Source: Heligmosomoides polygyrus polygyrus (Eukaryota > Nematoda > Chromadorea > Rhabditida > Heligmosomidae). From it: 64,000 bases of DNA. Under the pieces are notes generated by a model. That model saw only the letters and a list, made by a program, of their open reading frames with translations, did not search any database and was not told the origin of the DNA. The position numbers and the translations under genes are program-made. The stretch is taken from contig OX377202.1 of the NCBI GenBank assembly GCA_947396885.1, forward strand, positions 75,550,643 through 75,614,642, written 5' to 3'. Of this stretch, positions 30,333 to 41,670 are shown in pieces (positions within the stretch are counted from its first letter, which is position 1; the number at the start of each line of letters is the position of its first letter).

Positions 30333-33068
30333 AAGGAGGAATGGGGAGACAGAAAATGAAGAGCTAATTTTAATTTAGGTTTGTTAAGAAAATAAGAAGA
30401 TTCTCTGGTCTAGTGCCTGCTCCGCTATTTAAAAAAAGGAGCAGCCATGAAATGTGTGACGAATTTATGAAAAGAATGCAACGTAATACTAGCACTGACG
30501 GTTAATACAATTCTGCAGGAGCCATTATTCACCGCATGCTCTTTGCTAGAAATATTTTACTTGGCAAAGGGTTTCTGCAGTTTTCAAAGCAGGTGGGCAA
30601 CTTAAGAAACTAGAAATCCGAGCACAGAAGATACAACTCAATCCCAGGCACAAGAAGTGGTGGTAACTATGTAGGGTAATTAAGGCGAGCTATTTAGCCA
30701 TCTAGTGGCGGCACATTTAGTACAGGATTGTCTATATTCATATGCATACTACTGCATGCGTATAAGAAGCATGTGACAGATTTCTAACACAATTAAAAAA
30801 GTTTTTCGAAAAGCTTTCACGAGAACGATGGATGGACTGTCTTCAGATGACTGTTATTGGAGTTACGGCTGGTGCAACAAATGTTTTCGAAAGAGCTGCG
30901 CAAAAATTACAAATATAGAGTTCTTGGTGCAGCATCATCACTTGAAAGTTCTTCGGCAAAGCACTCTACACATTTATCTTGTTAGCGTGAGGGTTTAGAT
31001 GCTTTGGTGACACCGTTGTGAAGCAACTTGAAGTTTTGACAGCACGAGGCGCTGACGTTGAGAAGGTTGCGTTAGTGATCGCTCATAGGAAGTATTTTTT
31101 CAAAGACGCTTTGTGAACTTTTCTCTGAATTTTAATGATAAAAAATATAGCGTGGTTTATTGGTGCCTTTGTAAATTTGTATAAATCCATTTATTAACCC
31201 CTATGTGACGACGTTGGAGAACACCGTCATATGCTTACTTCCGTCATCGGACGACTTCAGGCGATGTTAAATTATGGAGTAGAAGACACGTTCCACTTCA
31301 ACCCTTAAGTGGAGGCAGCAGAGGGCTTATTTGTGACATAACTGAGAGGATGAAGGATATTCCTGGTAGAGGTCTTCTTCATTTTGGATGACCGCACCGG
31401 AAATGAACTTGTTATTCAAGACGTTGAAAAAGACTGCCGTAGAAAATACTCATTCCGAGAAGTGCCGCGCATTCAACTTCTACAGGATATCGCAATCACA
31501 GGTAGCGTGTATCTTGTAGGCGATGCTATTTTCACATCAAACTGGACACTTCTCAGATCAAATTTTGCACACTTCTATAAATCTTGACGCTTTTGAAATC
31601 AAACTTAACGTCTTTCACATCACAGCGAGCTTTCTCCACTTTGAAATAGATATTTTTGAAAACGGTAAAAACATTTTTTTCTCAAGGGAGTTTTTTGAAA
31701 TTTCTAAAAATTTACATGCGCCAATCAATGAACGCAATATTTGAAATTTTATCAAGCATTTAATTTTTGACAGAAAACAATGACTCAGAGCTCGTTCTAT
31801 TACAAAAAATCAGCAATTTTCTGTGCCCCAATCACGCTAGCATTTCTGACCTAAAGCCAGAAACACAACGCGAAATATCGAATATAAAGAGATAAAGATA
31901 AGATAAACTCACATGATGCTCCATCGTTCAGTAGTAGCGATGCGCTACTGCTTGGCATCAGTAGGGACCAGTAGCGAATGAGTCATACCGTGTCATCTTC
32001 ATACATCTACGACATTGAGAACAGCACGCCGCTCTTGATCATTTTCGCAACTCGCAGTACGGTGCAAATTGGACGAGATCACTTGTTTCTTATGAGCTCT
32101 CATTCCGATTAATCATTGTTGGATTTCTGATACACTGACTGTCGTAGAGTCTGCTCCGCACCAGTTGCTTCTTGGTGCTGTCGTTGAGTGACATGTTGGC
32201 AAGAGCAACATCGCCTTGTAACTGAGCGCGGCAGACACATCTTCGAATAGCGGCATGAAAGCGTCAGATATAAATGAAAGGGTCAAGGGTACCTTCTCAT
32301 GGTGGCGCGGTGCAACGTTTCTGTTCTCGGCGCGTTATTGGTAGTGTGGATGTGGTGTCGAATACCCTTTTTCAGCTGCTATTCTTGAAGCTAATCGTAT
32401 AGATTTCCGGCGTTCAGCTTCTCCAGTGCACACACCAACGGGCGTCCCGAACATGCCGCCCGTTTTACAGCCGATGGATGTGAATAAATCGACTTCGAGC
32501 TGGGAAGGCAGTTCGAATCTTGGTTTGAATTCAGAACTTTCGTTTGAAACTTACTAGGGTAGAATGGCATACAAACTGCCACAAAAAGGTAGTTAAAGGT
32601 TTATAGGCTAATTAGAAATGACGTTGCGATAACCATAGAGGAACTTACTTGATTTCAGAAGCTCTGCCACTTGTAAAGAGTTTCTATCAAAGGCATTCCT
32701 AACTTTAAGAGCATTCACAGTTTTTGAAACGAAGGGGCGTCGTTCGCCAACATCGGTCAATTGCCAATGGCGCAGGGTTTGCATCGCTTGCTCTTCTCCA
32801 AAACACCAAAATATTGCACTACTAAATGCCTGTACTCGCTCGGGCTACCCTCCGCTAATTTTGTAGCGAACGTTTGCTTTCCACATAGCGAGAATTTATT
32901 TATTTATTTATTTGCACATAAAGGCGCACACAATTCTAGAATACAAGAAATCCATGGACACAGGATCCATGGACACAGAATGTGGTATCTTCAATCACAT
33001 TACTAAAAAGGGACACAAAAAGGACCAAAACGGCCTTGAGCTTCCTTTACAATATGTCATAAGCTTTG

Positions 33069-33183
33069 ATTTTATTGCACCTAGTATATATTATATTTTA
33101 TATACATATAGTATATATAAAAATATAACAATACTAGGTTATATAGTATATATTTTTTATTTATATATTTTATTGCACCTAGT
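33069..33183. repeat. AT-rich segment flanked by a perfect 17-bp direct repeat
   Basis: The motif ATTTTATTGCACCTAGT occurs at 33069-33085 and 33167-33183, enclosing 81 bp of TATA-rich sequence. Confidence 0.75.
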
Positions 33184-33500
33184 TGCTCCGCACCATGACG
33201 TTAAGACTCTAAAAGAGGAATCATCGTCGCAAGCCAATTTGGGTGACTTTAGGTAGACTACTATACCGAACCAAAGATCACATTTTCGAAAATTTACGAT
33301 TTACGACCCAAATTGTAGTAAATCTTAAAATCGCAACTCATAACTGCGCACATGCCTTATTGCAAGCTGCAGCTCGCCGAATATTAAGTGGTGATTAGTG
33401 GTTTTTTTCGTGGTGACCTCCCCCGCATCCGATGTTGCAGAGATTAGTTCTGATTGGAGTACTTGGGATATCATTGATGAGCAGTTAGTAAAATCTTTCA

Positions 33501-33592
33501 GCAAGTCTTTCTGCCCAGCCTATGAAGATAGGTATGTAGCAGCCTTTGCCGTGCTGTTACCTACCCCCAGCAGGCTAGGCAGAAAGACTCGC
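33501..33592. other. Hairpin of about 92 nt with well-paired arms
   Basis: GCAAGTCTTTCTGCCCAGCC at the left pairs with GGCTAGGCAGAAAGACTCGC at the right with two mismatches. Pairing continues with interruptions toward a small loop near 33545. The size and shape are like a pre-miRNA, but there is no evidence of transcription. Confidence 0.5.
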
Positions 33593-33989
33593 TCGCACCA
33601 ACCGAGTGCAGATAACACTGATTGTCCAGAAATTGCCTTGTCCTAAGAGGACGGCATGTTTTTGAACAATAGACGGCCTGTGAGATATAGGCACGCAGAG
33701 GGTCTGCTTCAAACGGAGCAGAGAAATTCAGTGTAGAACACCAGTAATGTCACTTTAACGCCTCACAGCGCTCTTCCTCCTTTAGCAGCCTTGATATGCA
33801 CGCCTAAAACCTATTAGATCGCTCGAAAGGCCCCCAGCCGTGATGTCGAATAGACTTCCTCTATAGCCTCTATTTGGTCAACAATTTTAGCATTTCATCA
33901 GCACCTTATTCAGGAAGGGATTGCGAACGACGACGATGACAGGAATGCGTTGTGAACTCTGACGGCACCCTCTTAGTAAATTTGAGTGT

Positions 33990-35460
33990 TTATGGCATGT
34001 TATTTATTATTTATTTATTGTACGTAGTAATCCACGCAAAAAAAAACACAACAACAGAAATCAACCCAAAACACAGAGGATACGAGTAGAAAATAGGAGG
34101 ATGCAATTAGTATAACACCATAATAGACAAAACTAAACTGCTAAGGAACTTTCTGCAGATACCTGTCAATGAGGATTTTGCATTGCCCTATAGAATTTGG
34201 TAATCCATTTTTCATGGAGAATTTCAGGAACTCATTGCCAGCTCGATTTGTGAAAAAAGAAGATCTTATGTTGCTACTAGCCCTAGAAACTAGGATCTTC
34301 CACTGAGCGCCTCTTGTGTTAGAATGAGACATTGAATAGAATTCGTTAAGGGGAAGACCCACCATGCCTTTTATCATCTTATAAACCGTTACCAAGTCGA
34401 ACTTTCTTCGGCGACAAGCAAGAGTGCGTAAATTGAAGAAGTTGTTCCTTCCAGATGCCGGAGGAATGCTGTTATAGTCACACACATGTACTCTGATCCA
34501 GAGCTTTCTTGTAAAACTGTTTTGCACAGCTTCCAATCTGGCGACATCTCTCTTAGTAGTAGGACTATACACCGTAGTACCATGCTCTAGCATGGGCCTC
34601 ACGTAGGCCTTGTATGCGGATAATAAATGCGCTATTGAACTAGTTTTCCACCCATGTACTCTGATCCAGAGCTTCTTTTGATCCAGGGCGCGTGTAGCGC
34701 AGTCGGAGGAGGTGCGACTGTCGCGTGCACCCGATACCAGGTTCCTCGTTCGGATTTCCCGCCCAGGCCAACCAAGCCTTCCATCCCTCCGGCGTCGGTG
34801 AATTGGTACCAGACCTGTCTGGGAAGGATAGAGCGCTGACTTGTTCATCGGCTGGCCACCGCAAGTCATTGTATGGCCAAATACGCATTCATGTCGCCTC
34901 CACGACATCCCGTAGAAGTAGTATGCGCTGGCGCATCCCAGAAGGGATTGAGTAACGCCGTCCTTTGTTCTTTTTTATTGAACTAGTTTTCAGAGATTTA
35001 AATATATTATGCACAACTCTTTCAGCTCTCTTAGCCGTATAATCACAGTGCTGACTGAAGGAAAGTTTAGTGTCTAGAATAAATCCTAGGTCACGTAAAG
35101 AAGGCGTACTATTAAGTTCCTGTTCACCAAGACAATAAGAGTTTCTGTTGTATTGCTGTCCAAGATGAAGCACTTTGGTTTTTTCACCTGATAAGGAAAG
35201 CTCCCACCTCCTTGACCAATCCGCAACAGCATCTATTTCAGACTGGAGGGCAGCGTGGTCATCCTCCTCAACGATGTTTCTGTATATTTTTATGTCATCA
35301 GCAAACATTTTACAGGTGACTCCAAACTCTTCAACCAGAGAGGGAATCATTGAAGTGTGGATGATAAAAAGCACTGGTGAGAGAACACCTCCTTGGGGGA
35401 CCCCACTGGTAGCTGGAATGGATTCGGAGTACGAATCGTTGAGTCTAACCTGAAAGAATC
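33990..35460 (-). mobile_element. CR1/Jockey-like LINE, 5'-truncated, interrupted by SINE-1
   Basis: Minus strand: SGVPQGGVLSPVLF (about 35430-35370), the catalytic FADD box at 35294-35305, WSRRWELSLSGEKTKVLHLG, SLRDLGFILDTKLSF, then after the SINE AYKAYVRPMLEHGTTVYSP and a C-terminus ending LIDRYLQKVP (stop 34141). These are reverse transcriptase domains 4-7 and the C-terminal part of CR1/Jockey-type elements. The 3' end has an (AATAAAT)n tail near 33990-34020. The 5' two thirds, including the endonuclease, are missing, as expected from incomplete reverse transcription. Confidence 0.9.
34649..34976 (+). repeat. SINE-1, full length with 15-bp target duplication and a chimeric 5' end
   Basis: Flanked by ATTGAACTAGTTTTC at 34634-34648 and 34977-34991. 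The SINE proper begins GGGCGCGTGTAGCGCAGTCG (A-box region) at about 34687 and has GGTTCCTCGTTCGGATTTCC (B-box region), then the family body and tail. The first 38 bp (34649-34686) are not SINE but resemble the LINE sequence at 34483-34511 (CATGTACTCTGATCCAGAGC). Confidence 0.92.
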
Positions 35461-37800
35461 AGGATTATGCAATCGTTCCTTCTATGATCAGCCGCTACAG
35501 TAAAACAGCGAAGAAATGATGCTGTACATTCTAAATAGGCTTCCTATATGAAGGTGCAGTACATAAAATTCCGATGTGTCGCTGCTTACAGAGGTCAAGA
35601 CTACCTCTGAATTGCACCACCCTTCGCGTAATTCCACATATTTTGGTTGGAGACGTTAAAGTGGAATGCTGGTTACCCACGGAGATATATGAAATGCATA
35701 GTCTTCTCGTAAAATGAGTCGTAATCTTTACGCCCATCTGATTATTATGCATCATCAACGGCACTAAACATGCCGTCTGGAAGAAAGGTGAGGAAAAGGG
35801 CGGTCACCTAAACGGTTTCTGAATATTGCCGCCTCAACAATAGGTTCCTGGCGTGTTCAAGGAGACAGCAGGACAGAAGTAGTGACTGACGTTGCAAGGC
35901 CCTCTGGTTGCTCAAACGAACAGCATTATATTTATTTATTTATTTATTTACTTATTTATTTATGCGCCCATGGAGGGCACGTTAAATTTACTTGATCCTT
36001 GACTCAACAACAGGAGAAAGAACGCAAGGGACAGAACGAAGGAAAGCGATTAAACTAGTTAGAACAAACGAACCGACCAAACGACGAACGAACGAAGTAC
36101 ACGTCATCAAAGATACGACCTGAACTGACTAATGCTCTGGAAGAAAACGAAGGCAGCATCTAACGATAGCTGCAGTCATTCACTCCATTCAGTAATAGTA
36201 GGGGTTCACATCAGGACTGATCTTCCGGGGAAATTACAGTGAGTCCCTTATCATCTCTGTAGTTGAAGACTAGCATTACATAGCTGCTACGAACAACAGC
36301 AACTGTGTTTACAGTCGAAGTAGGCGGGATCACTAGTGTTTCAAAGTGGAAAGCAAGGAAGAGTTTGAGTTTTACGATTGCTGTCTAAGATCACAGCGGG
36401 ACACTCAGCATAAACGGCTTTGACTCTCGCTGCACACTGGAATCACTTATCCGAGCTTTTCAAGAAGCCATAAATATCTGCCGCTATTCATTTTCCGAGG
36501 TCTTGCACAGGTCTACTTGTACGAAGCTCCATGTGTACACTTCGAATGCGGCTTTCCATGGTGGTAAGCGCGTTGCTAAACCAATTCTCTGGAGCCTTTG
36601 CGATGTACAGTGTTTCCTCAAGTATGAAGTTCTGAATAGGCTCTCTCCGAGGTTGATCTGTTTTTTTTTGTAAGATAGGCACCATGGCTATTATAAACCT
36701 GAAAATAGCTTAAGGCCTGAAATGTTGTCAAGAAATATTCTCATCATTGAGAGATCCAACGTTTATGGCCATTCGAACAAAGTAAGCACTTTTAGAGTTG
36801 TGTCATAATGCCAAGTCCGAATCCGATTCCACTCCGAAGTTACCGCCGTTTCAGGGATTTGCATGTTTCGCTCAACAGACGTTGATCTGGATGCAATACG
36901 ACGAGGTCCACTAAAAGTCAAAATTGGCAGTTACCGCGCTTTAACTTTTTATTCGCCAATAGAGGGTACCCTCTGAGTACAATGAGAAAGGCTTTTATTT
37001 TTATTGATGTACAGAGTATGTCACGTCTTCGAAAACTGAAGAAATTAAGCCACTTTCTGTGACACGATGTTTGATGGCTTGAATGTTGGAGACACTTCGG
37101 TGAGTGATTGCTAAAATTTGACAGAGCGTTGGGAGCCGCAATCGCTTAAACTGCTTGAATAGGCACTTGAGATGGACTAATACACTCAAGAACGAGACCT
37201 TGACCAGAACAGGGGATCCTAATGGAACCGACAATAAGCCCTGTTGATCTTCTATTAGCATAGCGATACGTTTCACGCATCAGGATTTGATCCGATAGTC
37301 CACACTGATGTCTTCGATGAAGGTGAAAGTCGACTCATTCTGGACTCTGGGATCCAGTGCATTTAAGATGAGTGCACCAACTGAAGTTCTCTTGTCTTTC
37401 TTTCCCGGAAAACACTTTTTCACTAGTTCTGCGGTTTGCAAGCAGCTTGGGCAGAAGTGCTTCGTGCATCGCTAACTCAAAAGCGATAACCTTTGGTACT
37501 TGATGGCCTACTGCTGCGTATAGTATTTATGAGTATAGAAACAGATTACGAAAATCTGCCGTAGCTTTGTCATTCTTGTAAATAAAGTGCTCCAACGTAT
37601 GCTGAAGGAAACTCCAAATAGCACACTGCCAAGGTGAACTGATACAAAATGGCATGATTCGCCATTCAAGGTTGCATTTTATCCCTTTACTCCCAGTCAC
37701 TCCCGTCATAACCCCTTTTCTGGCTTACTGGGAAAAGCTTCAGTATGAGGGGATATATAACAGTGCAAAGAGCACGTCAAAAGCGCTTTAGGACAATTCA
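35461..37800. other. No gene recognised; (ATTT)n tract and weak ORFs
   Basis: 35930-35965 is an (ATTT)n tract followed by GCGCCCATGGAGGGCACG, probably the 3' tail of a LINE relic. On the minus strand at about 37290-37480 an open frame (RCTKHFCPSCLQTAELVKKC ... STFTFIEDIS) looks protein-like and could be a retroelement fragment, but I cannot place it. Confidence 0.35.
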
Positions 37801-38125
37801 AATCAGTTTCTTCAAGGCTCGAGTGGCTGGTGTCGAGGTTGTAGGCTGTCATAACGATGTTTTGTTGCGATCAAAACTTCTATCGCCAGACGGGACTCGA
37901 ACCCACACCTCTTTCTGACGTGGCAGGAATGCTCTACGCCTTTGCACCACCGGCACCTTTTGATCGGACGCAACATCCATCCCGATATACGGGTGAGTGC
38001 TGATCGGTCCCACGAGGTGTGGATGTTCTGCTCGACCAAACGGCGCCGGTGGTGTAAAGGAGTAGAGCATTCAGAGCGGTCAGAGCGCTAAAAGTTTTGA
38101 TAGCAACAAACATCGTTATGGCACT
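37800..38125 (-). repeat. SINE-2, two opposed tRNA-like halves with paired ends
   Basis: Ends pair over about 30 bp (37850-37879 with 38091-38120; core CATAACGATGTTTTGTTGCG). Inside, the minus strand carries GGTGCCGGTGGTGCAAAGGC (A-box side) and GGGTTCGAGTCCCGTCTGGC (B box), a tRNA-like unit. On the plus strand, GGCGCCGGTGGTGTAAAGGA is a second 5' half facing the first. Confidence 0.75.
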
Positions 38126-39623
38126 CTAGAACAGCCCATATGCTCTTCCTAACATCTTAGTTCTCCAAAGCGTTATCAGTAGTTTAACATTACATAGTAC
38201 TACGAACACAAGCTTTCCTTTGACTAACATGGTTAGATCGTGGCGAGATCATGGTTATTCAAATTTAGAAGGCGAAAATGAAGAGAACGTTCCATTCAAC
38301 TTAATAGTATGATCAACGAACAAATTTGAAAATCACATCAGAAAGCTTCTCAGACATACTAGTTACCTATTCCTCTATCAGAGGCAAAATATTGGTTATG
38401 GAGGCTGCAGGAGCAAATCTGAAGCCATAGTTTCGTCGGTGCACAGCCGGCCCAACCTGCAGATCAAATGAACGAAACATAGATCGGTATGTTTAGGCAC
38501 CATTCCAGCGTTGAGAAAAGCATTACCACAATAGCTGCGAAAAAGTTTCACATTTATTCGGCAGCGCAAAAGAGCGAAGTTGATTAGCTGCTAATTAAGC
38601 TACTGATGTGAACAACAATAATGAACATAAGGGGCCAACTATTAAATCTCGAAGCAAAAGTCGTGCCTAATCGAACACAGAATGGCCTTGCTTTCGCTGA
38701 TTCAAAAATAAATTTCTAGGAAGAGCAGAAGTAAGCAGTCTTTAAAATTTTTCGATAATGCTATGCATGCTTTCTATATTTATCTACCGTCAATGATAGC
38801 TACAATTTCATCCCAAGACGTTTGAATTTGAAATTCTTTCAAGAAATACCGCTGTGAGAAGCATATTGAGGCGCTCCGGAACAATACCGGAAGCACAATT
38901 GCTGGAAATTCATACCCGTAATGCATACTAATGGCGCAGTTCCAGTTTTAGCTCAAATTGTCAGCAGCAATCTTAAGCGATTCAAGTTTTCCGCCAATGT
39001 GAAGACTCAACAGGTCAAAGAGCAAGTTGATGTCAACGCTTCTGGACAACCAGCCCAGTAGTTTTCTGCGGCTTTGGAAAGAGTCAATGAATTTTGACCA
39101 TTTCAGACTGCTGCGGAGGGAAAACTGACGTCACTGCAGCTCGCAGTAGGTGAGGAGAAGAAGACGTGCACCTTGAAGAGCATGGAGAGCGTTTCAGGCC
39201 ATCTTAGGCAGACACGAGGTGGCAATGATTAGAAAGGGCGCAGGAGTGCTGCGAAGTAGAGGGCTTACAAGTGCTTCGGGCAAACGCTTTAGTGATGAGG
39301 GGTCACCTCCTCAGGAGCAGCTCAACTTCCCTCCGCTCCATACTCTCACGCACTGCAGAATTGACTTCTGGCTCATCACACACACGCATACTGCGTCATC
39401 ACTGCCCGTTAGGGGATGCTCTCACCTCGGGCGGGTGCTCGGCGTCGGTTGATGCACCCGCACGAGCAGAGGAAATCAGGCGTGAGGTTCGGAAATTCGC
39501 CGAACGTCAGAGATCGTTGTGAATTTTCGCTGGGCAATTCCTGCTCATTTGACTGGCACCCTACACTGGAGCCGAAGTAGGTCCAACAAATACCAGCATG
39601 CTTCGCCAATAAAAAGCAACACC
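38126..39623. other. No gene recognised
   Basis: Short ORFs without motifs. An overlapping pair on the plus strand at 39219-39522 is Ser/Arg-rich and has no recognised domain. Confidence 0.4.
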
Positions 39624-39625
39624 TA

Positions 39626-40911
39626 TTAGGTTGTAACGAAATAAATGGCACTGAACCACTGTAAATTTAAACAGTTAATATCTCGGCTTGTAGGCGAGCT
39701 TATTAATCGAAATAAAAACCCTCTGATTCTACACATCTTTGCCAACGTGACACAAGCTTTTTTATCCCAGTAGCGTAAAAATCAGAAGTTCTGGAATTGA
39801 GGAAATTTTCGAAGGCACTTTCAGCATCCTGTTGGTATTTGAATATTTTCCCTACCAAGAAGTCGCCAAGATGCTTGAAGGAATGGTAGTCTGTTGGGGA
39901 GAGGTCGGGAGAAAACGGAGGATGTGGTAGAGTTTCAATGCTCAGCTCATTCAATTTCTGCAACGTTATTCGTGCTACATGGGGCGAGCATTGTCGTGCA
40001 GAAGGAGAACTCGCCTTCGGTTTACCAAGGCCGGCCGGATATCCTTCAACTTTTTCATCATTTCTTCAATTTCAATGCAGTACTTATCTGCCGTGATGGA
40101 TTCACCGGGAGGGAGGAAGCTGTGGTGAATAATTCCCAGCGAACACCACCATACTGTCACCATTACTTTCTTTTGGTGCAATTCCGGCTTCGCAAAAACC
40201 TTGGGGCTCTCATCGCTGTCCACCCACTGTGCCGATCGTCGCCTGTTGTCGTACATTATCCATTTCTCGTCACGGGTTACGATGCGATCAAGGAATGGGT
40301 CCGTTTCGTTCCGTAAAAGCAGTGCGGACGAGATCTCATGTCGTCGGTTTCTTTGCTCCTCAGACAGCTCGTGAGGCACCCATCTTTCCAGCTTTTTGGT
40401 CTTTCCAATTTCTTTCAGATGCCGGGCAACTGTGTTGTGACTGACGCCAAGAACCTTCGCTATCTCCCTGGTACCTTTGTGTGGATCCTCCTCTACCACA
40501 TCTCTCAGCTTGTCCTCATCAACATCACAATGCCTCACACGACCTTCATGTTCTTCCAAGCTCTCATCTCCATTCCGGAACTTCTGATACCAACGATACG
40601 CCGTCCGAATTGTGGAACATCCTTGACCGAATGCGGCGTTGATCTTCTCGTCCGCCTCCTTAGCTGTAGTGCCCAGCTTGAATTCATACAAGTAAATGCC
40701 TCGGATTACCCTTTTGTCCATCTGCAAAAAAGTCAAAAGTTAAAACTCTAAAGTTTTACCACTTTTACATAGAAAATTTGGTACTCACCGGTAGAGCAAA
40801 GTTTGCGCTTCTAAATGATATGCCACATGTTACGGTTTGTTCTTGATCAAACGCGTAAAGACGCGCCAAAAAATGGCGCGAGCCAGTGCCATTTAATTCG
40901 TTACAACCTAA
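39626..40911 (-). mobile_element. bandit-like mariner, copy B, full length
   Basis: Termini TTAGGTTGTAACGAAATAAA and its inverse, flanked by TA (39624-39625, 40912-40913). 1286 bp, no internal deletion. It is in inverted orientation to copy A, 16 kb away, and very similar to it. I recognise the family as like the hookworm mariner bandit; this is from memory and not from a search. Confidence 0.95.
39703..40721 (-). pseudogene. Mariner transposase, one base short of an open frame (copy B)
   Basis: Cut-and-paste transposase of the mariner family that would act in the nucleus at TA sites. Start ATG at 40721 (MDKRVIRGIYLYEF). N-terminal paired helix-turn-helix, WVPHELSEEQRNRRHEISSA linker, then catalytic Asp residues in TRDEKW, LLHDNARP and LSPTDYHSF. 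The last two are 34 apart once the frame is followed across the break, so DD34D. The only disruption is one missing C in a run near 39975 (four C where copy A has five), which brings a stop right after the second Asp. With that base the frame would be open for about 339 codons. A sequencing or assembly error in the run is a real alternative. Confidence 0.9.
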
Positions 40912-40913
40912 TA

Positions 40914-41489
40914 GAAGCATGAGCCAAAGCAACGAAGAGCGAACTATACGGTCGCTTCAATGAATAAAAAGATGAGGAATGCCTTAAAATTCGAAAACAA
41001 CTTTGACGAGGAGCAAAGCAAATTTTTGAGAAGTGGAACCACAGTGGAAGTCATTCCCTGAAAACGATAGGGTAACTTCATTTGCCTTACAATTCAGATA
41101 CAGGCGAGAGACTTATCGAGTTAAACGATGTAGGGAAATAGAAAGTTCCGCGAATCAACCGGAGGAAGACGTAATTCTTGACGAGAAGGCTCTCAACTCA
41201 CTGGTATTCGCCCTAGGTGTTCGATGAACATGGAAAACGATATGAAAAGTGAGCTAGGTAGGAGGCGAAGAGACGCAAGGACCGCTTTCGCCTCTCAAAG
41301 AGGCTGCAAACTATCTGTGGAGCCCCCACCTCGAGGCAAACCGACTCGACTCGATTGTTCTCCCTGCGCCCTATTAGGCAGCGGGGACTGGACCATAGCT
41401 GTCTGATCAGAGACGCCAAGGAAACGCACACTGCGCTAGAGCGATGTCTTCTGTAGCACAGCCGGCGAACACAACATCGAGCTGGACTT
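40914..41489. other. No gene recognised
   Basis: Only overlapping short ORFs on both strands. Confidence 0.4.
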
Positions 41490-41670
41490 CAATTCAGTTT
41501 CTTTGAGCCTCATGGGGCTGGCATCGAGGTTGTAAACTCTCATTACGATGTTTTCTGCAATCAAAACTCTAGCGCCGGGCGGGACTCGAACCCTCACCTC
41601 CTGCTGACCAGGTAGGACGCCATTCCACTGGCGCTAGAGTTTTATCGCAACAAAACATCGTTATGAGAGC
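41490..41670 (-). repeat. SINE-2 hairpin with tRNA-like loop
   Basis: Arms 41538-41576 and 41630-41668 pair almost completely (TCTAGCGCC with GGCGCTAGA next to the loop). The 53-nt loop holds GGGACTCGAACCCTCACCTC, a minus-strand tRNA B box and anticodon-arm region. The acceptor stem of the tRNA-like fold is thus extended by about 30 further base pairs. Confidence 0.78.

Larger units (their letters stand above)
30333..33989. other. No gene recognised; simple repeats and a hairpin
   Basis: ORFs are short and unlike known families. Contains (TTTA)n at 32888-32914, which looks like the tail of a 5'-truncated LINE relic, an AT-rich insertion with 17-bp direct repeats at 33069-33183, and a 92-nt hairpin at 33501-33592. 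Confidence 0.45.

Noticed and set aside
34141..34908. 255-codon minus-strand ORF taken as one protein
   Set aside because: It is a chance fusion: the first third is SINE-1 read through, the rest is the LINE C-terminus.
37001..37480. Minus-strand open frames with a Cys-rich segment (CTKHFCPSC)
   Set aside because: Suggestive of a retroelement zinc knuckle, but the spacing does not fit a known knuckle, the splice acceptor is weak and no neighbouring pol domain was found.
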